Shown here: piece by piece, positions 43,889 to 51,092 of the stretch
Layout of the letters: each line of letters starts with the position of its first letter
Position numbering within the stretch: the first letter of the stretch is position 1
Source of the DNA: CALOFP01 sp942492635
Lineage (GTDB): Bacteria; UBP6; UBA1177; CALOFP01
DNA: 64,000 bases
NCBI GenBank assembly: GCA_942492635.1
Contig: CALOFP010000001.1
Coordinates: forward strand, 744,001-808,000
Reading direction: 5' to 3'
Notes under the pieces: model-generated
The model's input: only the letters and a program-made list of their open reading frames with translations
What the model was told of the DNA's origin: nothing
Databases searched by the model: none
Position numbers and translations under genes: made by a program

Positions 43889-44251
43889 ATGCCGAAAGAA
43901 GAGAAAGTTTCACTTTGCGGATGCACGGTAATTCACTCGGAGATCGTAAAGGAGGTTGAATCTCAACTGCCCGAAGAGGAAATGTTTTTCTTTCTCGCCG
44001 ATTTCTTTAAGGTTTTCGGTGATTCATCGAGGATCAGAATCCTCTACGCGCTCTCAAAACATGAAATGTGCGTATGTGATATCGCTTCACTTTTAGGAAT
44101 GAGTCAATCTGCGGTGAGCCATCAGCTGAGGGTTCTCAAACAGACAAGGCTCGTAAAATATCGCCGCGAAGGAAAAGTTGTCTTCTATTCGCTCAACGAC
44201 CACCACATTCTTTCAATACTGGAAATGGGAATGGAGCACATCAATGAATAA
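43889..44251 (+). CDS. ArsR/SmtB-family metal-sensing repressor, CadC type
   Basis: The protein has 120 aa. The winged-helix domain has DNA-recognition helix SQSAVSHQLRVLKQ. Both known metal-site types are visible: the CadC-like alpha3N set (Cys10, Cys12, with Cys61 and Cys63 in MCVCDI) and an SmtB-like alpha5 set (Asp104, His106, His117, Glu120). In the family, alpha3N sites sense Cd/Pb (and Bi) and alpha5 sites sense Zn. It likely represses itself and the overlapping exporter gene through the dyad at 43849, and may also affect the divergent arsenosugar genes. GGGAGG precedes the ATG. Confidence 0.88.
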   Translation: MPKEEKVSLCGCTVIHSEIVKEVESQLPEEEMFFFLADFFKVFGDSSRIRILYALSKHEMCVCDIASLLGMSQSAVSHQLRVLKQTRLVKYRREGKVVFYSLNDHHILSILEMGMEHINE

Positions 44252-46337
44252 GAGAGTTGAATTAATTCTTGAAAACCTAGCGTGCGCGGGCTGCGCCGCA
44301 AAAATCGAGGAGAGAATAAAAAAGCTTGAAGGGCTGGAGTCGGTAGAGCTTAACTTTATCACGAAAACCCTATCCTTCATCCCGAAGGAAGGGTTCGAAC
44401 CCCGGGAACTGCACAACCGGATAGACACTATCGTCAAGGAGATAGAACCTGACGTATGCCTTATTGAAAAAACCGGTGAAAAACCCCGGAAGGATGACCG
44501 GGAAATCATTAAAAAGACAGTTATCCTATCGATCGGAACCGCTCTTTTTATCGGCGGTTTAATCATCCAGTCCATGGATCTCAACGCAATTCCGCTCTAC
44601 CTTCTGAGTTATGTTCTCGTCGGTTTGAACGTTATCCGGAATTCCATAAGAAATATTCTCAGGGGAGAGGTTTTCGACGAATATTTCCTTATGACCGTGG
44701 CGACGATCGGAGCCTTCATCATCGGCGAGTATCCCGAGGCTGCGGCGGTTATGATCTTTTACCGAATCGGCGATCTTCTTCAGGAACGGGCACTCAATCT
44801 CTCCAAGCGGTCGATTGAAAACCTCATGGACCTCACTCCCGACTACGCCCATTTGAAGAGGGATGAAATTCTTGAGACGGTTCATCCGGAATCGGTCGGC
44901 GTCGGCGAAATAATCATAGTAAAGCCGGGCGAGAAGATCCCTCTCGACGGAGTTGTCGTCCAGGGCTCCTCAAATCTGGACAGAAGCGCACTGACAGGCG
45001 AATCCCTGCCTGTTTCAGTCTCCGTCGATGACGAAATCCAGAGCGGCTCAATCAACATCTCAGGACTTCTGGAGATCAAGGTAACGAAACCATTTGATGA
45101 ATCCACTGTCTCGAAAATCCTTCACCTCGTGGAGAATTCGGTAGCGAAAAAGGCGAAAACGGAAAGATACATCACAAGGTTCGCAAGATACTACACTCCG
45201 ATCGTCGTAATCTCAGCCCTGCTTCTCGCAACAATTCCCACGTTCTTTTTCGGCGGCGATCCGACTGAGTGGGTCTACAGAGCCCTGGTTTTCCTCGTAA
45301 TATCATGTCCTTGTGCCCTTCTCCTTTCAATTCCTCTCGGATTTTTCGGAGGAATCGGCGCGGCAAGCAGGCACGGAATTCTTCTTAAAGGAAGCAATCA
45401 CCTTGATGCGCTTAATCGGATAGGAACCGTTGTTTTCGACAAAACCGGCACATTGACCGAAGGTAAGTTTACTGTCGATCACATAATCAAAAAGGGATCA
45501 ATGGATGAGGATGAAATCATCAACCTCGCCGCCAAGGCGGAAATCCACGCATACCACCCGCTGGCAGTCGCGATCAGGGCGAAAGCCACAAATGTTGATA
45601 ACTCTGTTGAAAACAGTGTTGAAAACTACGAAGAGATTCCGGGCCACGGTGTAAGCGCACGAATTGAAGGGAAAAACATCCTCCTGGGGAATCGTCACCT
45701 GATGATCCGTGAAGCCGTAAAGTGTGACGGATGCGATACAAAGGAAACCGCCGTTTTCTTTGCGGTGGACGGTAAAATGGAGGCTATAATCACCTTCTCC
45801 GACAAGATAAAGAAAGATGCCTACCACACAGTTTCGACACTCCGGAACAGAGGGATCAAAACAGCAATGCTCACCGGAGACAACCGTGAAGTTGCCGACA
45901 GGGTTGCAAAAAACCTCGGGATCGATCTCGTATTCAGCGAACTGCTTCCCCACGAAAAGGTTGAGAAAATCGAGGAAATAAAAAATCTCGACGGTCTCAC
46001 ACTCTTTATGGGAGACGGAGTTAACGACGCTCCCGTACTCGTATCCTCCGACATGGGAATCGCCATGGGCGGACTCGGATCCGATGCCGCGATCGAAGCT
46101 GCCGACATGGTGATAATGAACGATCAACCCTCAAAATTGATCGACGCCATCAAAATCGCCGGATTCACAAGGAATATTGTGAGGCAGAACATCGCATTCA
46201 GCTTCCTGTTCAAAATAGTCGTACTCATATTCGGAGCACTCGGAAGCGTCCCCCTCTGGTTTGCCGTAATAGCCGACGTGGGCGTAGCCCTCATAGCCGT
46301 CCTCAACTCGATCCGGATAACGAAAAAAGCTATCTGA
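44244..46337 (+). CDS. zntA: Zn/Cd/Pb-exporting P1B-type ATPase
   Basis: The protein has 697 aa from the ATG at 44244, which follows GGAG and overlaps the repressor gene by 8 nt; a longer frame upstream lacks support. N-terminal HMA-type domain with Cys14 and Cys17 (ACAGCAAKIE), then membrane segments, the ion-binding CPC (Cys355-Pro-Cys357), DKTGT with phosphorylated Asp399, the HP locus (YHPLAVAI), TGDNREVAD and GDGVNDAPV. The last membrane helix has DVGVALIAVLNS, the NSxR/DxG pattern of the P1B-2 (Zn, Cd, Pb) subgroup, in line with the repressor's sites. Confidence 0.92.
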   Translation: MNKRVELILENLACAGCAAKIEERIKKLEGLESVELNFITKTLSFIPKEGFEPRELHNRIDTIVKEIEPDVCLIEKTGEKPRKDDREIIKKTVILSIGTALFIGGLIIQSMDLNAIPLYLLSYVLVGLNVIRNSIRNILRGEVFDEYFLMTVATIGAFIIGEYPEAAAVMIFYRIGDLLQERALNLSKRSIENLMDLTPDYAHLKRDEILETVHPESVGVGEIIIVKPGEKIPLDGVVVQGSSNLDRSALTGESLPVSVSVDDEIQSGSINISGLLEIKVTKPFDESTVSKILHLVENSVAKKAKTERYITRFARYYTPIVVISALLLATIPTFFFGGDPTEWVYRALVFLVISCPCALLLSIPLGFFGGIGAASRHGILLKGSNHLDALNRIGTVVFDKTGTLTEGKFTVDHIIKKGSMDEDEIINLAAKAEIHAYHPLAVAIRAKATNVDNSVENSVENYEEIPGHGVSARIEGKNILLGNRHLMIREAVKCDGCDTKETAVFFAVDGKMEAIITFSDKIKKDAYHTVSTLRNRGIKTAMLTGDNREVADRVAKNLGIDLVFSELLPHEKVEKIEEIKNLDGLTLFMGDGVNDAPVLVSSDMGIAMGGLGSDAAIEAADMVIMNDQPSKLIDAIKIAGFTRNIVRQNIAFSFLFKIVVLIFGALGSVPLWFAVIADVGVALIAVLNSIRITKKAI

Positions 46338-46743
46338 GGAGGGGGAACCACTCCGATCAAACAAAACCTCATGCAAACGAAAAAAATAATAAAATTCTAA
46401 ACATGGATTAAATCGATGGTTTGCTACATTAATGAAATCCCTCCGGGATAAGTGGTGCCACTTTCACGATTCACTTTATTTTATAAAGGACACTGGATTT
46501 GTTTATGAAATGCGCAATCAACAATCCACCACGATTTTTGAAATTCCATCAGCTCAACCTCCGGAGGAGGTTCCATTATTGTAGCCCGATTTACACCCCA
46601 CACCCCCAATCCCGTAGGGATTGCATTGTTTTTGTTCCAGAATTGAACGAATGCCATGATCGAATAGAGATTAAAATAATTGACAATCTATTGCCAAGAT
46701 TTATTATTTTTAATGGAGTTAAATTAAAATAAAGAGGGATTCT
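46338..46743. other. Spacer holding left direct repeat of LRR gene
   Basis: It contains the left copy of a repeat (46391-46601) and a small dyad AATCCC-GTA-GGGATT (about 46610-46624). AAAGAGGG lies before the LRR gene ATG. Confidence 0.5.
46391..46601 (+). repeat. Direct repeat flanking LRR gene, left copy
   Basis: It shares AAATTCTAAACAT-GATTAAAT, TGGTTTGCTACATTAATGAA, ATCCCTCCGGGATAAGTGG and AACCTCCGGAGGAGGTTCC-type blocks, in order, with 47624-47870. Confidence 0.75.
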
Positions 46744-47595
46744 ATGAAAAAAACATTCGCCGTACTATTTATTATCTTTCTTCTCATATCATGTGGTGGA
46801 GACGACGGCTCCGCAATAACGGACGGTGACGGAAACGGTGGTTCCGATACTCCGGCAAATGGTGATGAGGAAGTGAAATTTGCGGATCCTAATCTGGAGA
46901 ATTGTGTCAGGAAAAAGCTAGGTAAAGAAACCGGAATATTACACGTAAAAGATGTCCTGGAATTAACATACCTTGAGTGTATTTATAAGGGAGAAATAAA
47001 GGACCTTGATGGCATTGAAAAATTGTTAAATTTAGAGCAACTACACCTTAATGGCAACAGTGTGACTGATATTTCAGTTTTGCAACATTTAAAAAAATTA
47101 CAGTACATAGATTTATCAGGCAATGAAATTTCAGATATAAGCACTATTGGTAATTTAAAAGAACTGGAGATTCTTTATCTAAACGAATGTTATAAATTAG
47201 ATTTAAGCAATTTAAAAGAGTCTGATTTTAATAGCGTAAAGCAATTTACAATAAAAAAGAGTGAATTAAAAAGTATAAATGGCCTAGAATGTCTGAAAAA
47301 TGTTGAATGGATTAACCTCTCCAACAACCAAATCGAAGACATAACCCCATTAAAAAATTTGAAGACATTGAAAAATCTTTATCTTACATCTAACTTGATT
47401 CGTTCTGCTGAACCGCTGGTTGGTCTGGTGAATTTGGAGAACTTATCTGTTGGAGAAAACTGTATTGAAGACCTATCTCCTCTTGAAGAGCTTCTCAAAA
47501 ATGCACCAAACTTAGATTCTATTGGTGGTGATGTTGAGAAACGCCAAATGGGTGAAAAATGCACTGCCGGTGAAACTCCGGATTCCGACAACTAA
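46744..47595 (+). CDS. Leucine-rich-repeat lipoprotein (internalin-like)
   Basis: The protein has 283 aa. Lipobox IFLLISCGGD; an acidic Gly/Asp linker; then about six 22-residue LRRs of the LxxLxxLxLxxNxIxDIxxL type (KLLNLEQLHLNGNSVTDISV, LKKLQYIDLSGNEISDISTI, LENLSVGENCIEDLSPL). Cys48, Cys60 and others suggest a disulfide-capped N-cap. It is probably a surface binding protein. The coding sequence is clearly more AT-rich than its neighbours and lies between direct repeats, so it may have arrived as a cassette. Confidence 0.75.
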   Translation: MKKTFAVLFIIFLLISCGGDDGSAITDGDGNGGSDTPANGDEEVKFADPNLENCVRKKLGKETGILHVKDVLELTYLECIYKGEIKDLDGIEKLLNLEQLHLNGNSVTDISVLQHLKKLQYIDLSGNEISDISTIGNLKELEILYLNECYKLDLSNLKESDFNSVKQFTIKKSELKSINGLECLKNVEWINLSNNQIEDITPLKNLKTLKNLYLTSNLIRSAEPLVGLVNLENLSVGENCIEDLSPLEELLKNAPNLDSIGGDVEKRQMGEKCTAGETPDSDN

Positions 47596-47928
47596 AACAA
47601 TCTACCTGAATATATCCGAATAGCTAAATTCTAAACATAGATTAAATTGGAGGAGAATGGAACCCTTCCAGGGTTCGGTCTTTGTGTGGAATGGTTTGCT
47701 ACATTAATGAAATCCCTCCGGGATAAGTGGTAGCGCTTTCGGCTACGCACCTGATTTCCCCAAGGATCACAAAAAACCATAGAATCAGAACTCATCGGGA
47801 TCTTTGAAATACCACAAGCCCAACCTCCGGAGGAGGTTCCATTATTGTAGCTCGGTTTGCACCCCTAACTTCTGTAAAAAAGAGGGGCGTTCGATTAATG
47901 CAAATAATCTAGAATGTTCAGTAGGCTT
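47596..47928. other. Spacer holding right direct repeat of LRR gene
   Basis: Between the LRR gene and pth it holds the right repeat copy, including a GAACCC-TTCCA-GGGTTC dyad absent from the left copy. Confidence 0.5.
47624..47870 (+). repeat. Direct repeat flanking LRR gene, right copy
   Basis: It matches 46391-46601 in the same order and orientation, with an added stretch at about 47648-47692. The AACCTCCGGAGGAGGTT palindrome (47821-47838) is identical in both copies. Confidence 0.75.
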
Positions 47929-48492
47929 TTAGACGGCTACAAACTTACGGTACATTTTTTCTGCGGCTTCGATGCCGTTTTCCAGGACGTACATGAACGG
48001 TTCGAGGGCTTTTTCCATGTAGACGGGAAATACGGCCTGCTCGTCGTCGTTGAATTTGCTGAGTACGTAGCCGCTGATATCTCCGTGGCTTGGACGGGAT
48101 ATACCCATTTTTAGTCTCATGAAGTCGGGGGTTCCAAGCTGTGCTTTGAGTGAACGGAGCCCGTTGTGTCCGCCGAGTCCTCCTCCTATCTTCACCTTTA
48201 CAACTCCGAAGGGTGATTCCAGATCGTCGTGAAGAACGAGGATTTCCTCCGGCTTAATCCCGAAGAAACTGCAGAGGGCTGCCACGCTTTCGCCGCTGAG
48301 ATTCATGTATGTGTGGGGCTTGAGAAAGTAGATTTTCCTGCCGTCATAATCGACGGAGGCGTACTCTCCCTTGAACTTCTTCTGCCAGTTGAATGAAAAG
48401 GGCATGTAATCCAGAAACAGCCATCCGATATTGTGTCTTGTATTTTCATATTTTGAACCGTGATTTCCCAGTGCAACTATCAGTTTTATCAT
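47929..48492 (-). CDS. pth: Peptidyl-tRNA hydrolase
   Basis: The protein has 187 aa, the usual size. Catalytic His20 in NTRHNIG, with Asn10 (LGNHG), Asn64 (YMNLSGES) and Asp89 (VLHDDLESPFG), plus GGGLGGHNGLRSL and RLKMGISRP, cover the whole active site. It releases tRNA from stalled peptidyl-tRNA in the cytoplasm. GGAG-like sequence lies before the ATG. It stands alone. Confidence 0.96.
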   Translation of the reverse strand: MIKLIVALGNHGSKYENTRHNIGWLFLDYMPFSFNWQKKFKGEYASVDYDGRKIYFLKPHTYMNLSGESVAALCSFFGIKPEEILVLHDDLESPFGVVKVKIGGGLGGHNGLRSLKAQLGTPDFMRLKMGISRPSHGDISGYVLSKFNDDEQAVFPVYMEKALEPFMYVLENGIEAAEKMYRKFVAV

Positions 48493-48687
48493 TTAATCCT
48501 CCATAAATATTCGAGAGGATTATACTGATGAGGCAAAAATGTCAAAAAGATTTGATGTCGTCATTTGAAACAATGTTGTTTCCTGTTCGTTTTTCATGGC
48601 CCTGATAATCAAATTTTATAATCAGTTTCCAACCTTTTTGTTTTGATTTGGTTTTGTTGATATTTTGGAAAACACAGGACAGGGAAG

Positions 48688-49236
48688 TCAGAAGCGGAAT
48701 ATCATCTGGGCGTATTCGTCCTTGATTTCCACGTTAAGTGATGGGGGCAGAAGGGTTTTCCACTCTTCGGAGTACTCTCCGGAAATAAAAACCTCCTTCA
48801 CTCCTGAAAACTGTATGAAGGAAAAGATTTCGCGGCAACGAATGTCGGGCTTCACATCGGCGGGAAGAAGTATGGTGAACTCCTTTCCGAGAATCCTGGG
48901 ATCTTCCGGCGGCGATGAGAGGTAGTAGTACTTTCTGGGTCCGTCGTCCACGATAAGGTTTATAGCTCCTTTATGCTCTGTTGCAGGTTCTACAAGAATC
49001 AGGAACGGTCCCAGCGAGTAGTAGTTTCCGCTTGTCAGATAGAGCGCCTTTCTCAACCTGAGGTCCTTGGAGATATCTTCGGTGGTGGCCCGTATTTCAC
49101 AGTTGAAGTTCCGGTTTGTCTTTGAAACCGAGGTTATCACGAGTGTGGAGCCGCGCCTCCCCGGGCAGCGGTCGATAAAAAGCTTTCTGCCTTCCTTTTC
49201 GAGATGCCAGACTGTTTTCACAATGATTTCTGCCAC
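48688..49236 (-). CDS. Hypothetical cytoplasmic protein
   Basis: The protein has 182 aa from a GTG start with AGGTG upstream. It is soluble and beta-rich, with no signal or membrane segment. Features: FIDRCPGRRGSTLVITSVSKTNRN near the N-terminus and YYYLSSPPEDPRIL near the middle. No family is recognised. It follows the membrane protein gene by one base and is likely co-transcribed with it and dacB. Confidence 0.5.
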   Translation of the reverse strand: MAEIIVKTVWHLEKEGRKLFIDRCPGRRGSTLVITSVSKTNRNFNCEIRATTEDISKDLRLRKALYLTSGNYYSLGPFLILVEPATEHKGAINLIVDDGPRKYYYLSSPPEDPRILGKEFTILLPADVKPDIRCREIFSFIQFSGVKEVFISGEYSEEWKTLLPPSLNVEIKDEYAQMIFRF

Positions 49237-49237
49237 T

Positions 49238-49693
49238 TTACCGCACCTTTTTCAGTTTGATACTCTTGGAACCGGTCTGTCTCTTACCCGATATCGCCTT
49301 CAATTTGGCGGACATAACCCCTTTCGAGATGTGTATCTGGTGGATTATCATTCCGAGCGACGTTACCTCTCGAATATCGAAGCTCTGGGAAGAATCCATT
49401 TTCTTGAATACGGCGGTAACATCTTCCGTCATCCTGAGCGAAATAATAAGCACCCTTCCCTTAACCTGGTAAATACACTTGTTGTCTCGACCCTTGTCGT
49501 GGTAGTTGCATGTTCCGTCCTTGTTCAGCTCAATGTAGGTCTTTACTCTCTCCGGAATGTTGTGCCACCTGCCGATCAGGTTTCTACGAAACAGATCATC
49601 CGGATCAGGCTGGATTTTGGAGGCGAAATACATTCCTCCTATAATCAGGCCTACCACAGCAAAAAGGGAAAGGATAATCTTTAAAGTTTTCAT
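49238..49693 (-). CDS. Hypothetical membrane-anchored or exported protein
   Basis: The protein has 151 aa from the ATG at 49693, three bases after AGGAGGG; earlier in-frame starts lie inside dacB. An N-terminal hydrophobic helix (ILSLFAVVGLIIGGMYFAS) anchors a small domain with LIGRWHNIPERVKTYIELNKDGTCNY, resembling the beta-barrel lipocalin-like folds found in many short exported proteins (GxW motif). A role with the neighbouring D,D-carboxypeptidase is possible, but no function can be assigned. Confidence 0.55.
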   Translation of the reverse strand: MKTLKIILSLFAVVGLIIGGMYFASKIQPDPDDLFRRNLIGRWHNIPERVKTYIELNKDGTCNYHDKGRDNKCIYQVKGRVLIISLRMTEDVTAVFKKMDSSQSFDIREVTSLGMIIHQIHISKGVMSAKLKAISGKRQTGSKSIKLKKVR

Positions 49694-49701
49694 GATCCCT
49701 C

Positions 49702-51075
49702 CTAGAGCCGTTGCCAAACATAATCCATGAATCGGTCCCTGAAACGCCACATGCGCCTGAAGCTTTTCGAGGGGAAACGATTCACGGTAAAAGTGAAAAG
49801 GTAAAGTTTTCCGCTCTTACCCTTCATTATACCCGACAGAGCCGCTACAGATGTGAGAGATCCGGTTTTTGCGCGAATCATCCCCCCAGAGCTGTCGGCA
49901 TCGGCTGTCCTGAGTGTTCCGTCCTCTCCCATAACCGGAAGAGATGCAAAGAAATCGAAGGCAAAGAAGGGGTTAGAGGCCATATGTTTGAGAAGTTTCA
50001 TAAAAAAACGCGGCTTCATGAGATTCTTTCCGTTACCGAGACCGGAACCGTTAATTATTTCGACAGGTTCACCGATCTGGTCCGCTGCGTAATCCTCAAG
50101 TATTTTCACACCCTTCCGGTAATCACCAGAGAGAATGACTCCCATGAAAAATTGAAGAGAATCGGCAATAAAGTTGCTGCTGTATCGATTCATCACCTTC
50201 ACAACATCCCTGAGTGGACGTCCTTTGTGAATGTACAGGTTTTTTTGAGTCATCTCCATGAAGGGAAGGGGCAGCTCTCTTCTCTCCACGGGAGCTGTAT
50301 TCTTTTCCCCCATGAGGTAGAGAAGGGTTCTGACAAAGTTTACGGAAGGTGTGTACACCTTTTTGGAAATCTGAATCGGCTTTTTCCTGTAGGCTCCGAG
50401 AGTTCCCCGGACAACAATTTCCGTTCTATCCCCCGATCTCTTCGTTCCGATTATCAGGCGATTTTCCCCGTCAGCCGTGGAAACCGCTCTGTTTTTAAGA
50501 ACAAAATAACCGCCGGGATGATCTATCTCAACTTTTACCGGTTTTCCCGGAGTCAGGGCTTTTACGGTTATCAGCACCTGGTTGCCGTTGTAGGCTAGCG
50601 GTGAAATATAGGCAAGGTATCCGTGATCCCCGTTTTCTCCGGGGACAACGGAGTGGCGGCCTTTTGGCCCGTAAAGATAGTCATCCACCACAACTTTCCT
50701 TACACCTGCAACTCCTCTCATCTTCAAAGCTGTGACGATACGGTTCATCTCGGAAAGATCGATGGCTGGGTCACCGGCACCCTTTACAAAGAGCGTTCCG
50801 GTATTCTTCTCAAACTTGAACATTGTGAGAAAGCGGAAACCGCCACCCAGATGATGAAGCGAGGTCGCTGTAGTAAGAAGTTTGAGATTGGATGCGTAGG
50901 AAAAATTTCTATCGGTATTGAGAGCAAAGAGCTCTTCGTTATCCTGAATGTCGTAGACGGCAAAACCGATGTCTGATTTCGATACGGGAGCGAAATTCAT
51001 CCCATCCAGAGACAACTCCGCACTGAAAAGCAGCAGAGGTATCGCAAGGAGAAGAAGTGCGAATGAAATTTTCAT
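49702..51075 (-). CDS. dacB: D-alanyl-D-alanine carboxypeptidase/endopeptidase (PBP4 family)
   Basis: The protein has 457 aa. Signal peptide MKISFALLLLAIPLLLFSAE. Active-site motifs: SxxK as Ser62-Asn-Leu-Lys65 (YASNLKLL), SxN in RYSSNFIADSL and KTG in RAKTGSLTS. The large domain between SxxK and SxN is typical of class C PBP4. It trims or cleaves peptidoglycan cross-links in the periplasm. The downstream hypothetical gene begins within nine bases. Confidence 0.93.
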   Translation of the reverse strand: MKISFALLLLAIPLLLFSAELSLDGMNFAPVSKSDIGFAVYDIQDNEELFALNTDRNFSYASNLKLLTTATSLHHLGGGFRFLTMFKFEKNTGTLFVKGAGDPAIDLSEMNRIVTALKMRGVAGVRKVVVDDYLYGPKGRHSVVPGENGDHGYLAYISPLAYNGNQVLITVKALTPGKPVKVEIDHPGGYFVLKNRAVSTADGENRLIIGTKRSGDRTEIVVRGTLGAYRKKPIQISKKVYTPSVNFVRTLLYLMGEKNTAPVERRELPLPFMEMTQKNLYIHKGRPLRDVVKVMNRYSSNFIADSLQFFMGVILSGDYRKGVKILEDYAADQIGEPVEIINGSGLGNGKNLMKPRFFMKLLKHMASNPFFAFDFFASLPVMGEDGTLRTADADSSGGMIRAKTGSLTSVAALSGIMKGKSGKLYLFTFTVNRFPSKSFRRMWRFRDRFMDYVWQRL

Positions 51076-51092
51076 TCCCGGTACCGGATTCC

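Noticed and set aside
44178..44243. Longer start of the P1B ATPase
   Set aside because: The extra residues (SSIRSTTTTFFQYW) come from the repressor gene in another frame; the ATG at 44244 has a ribosome site.
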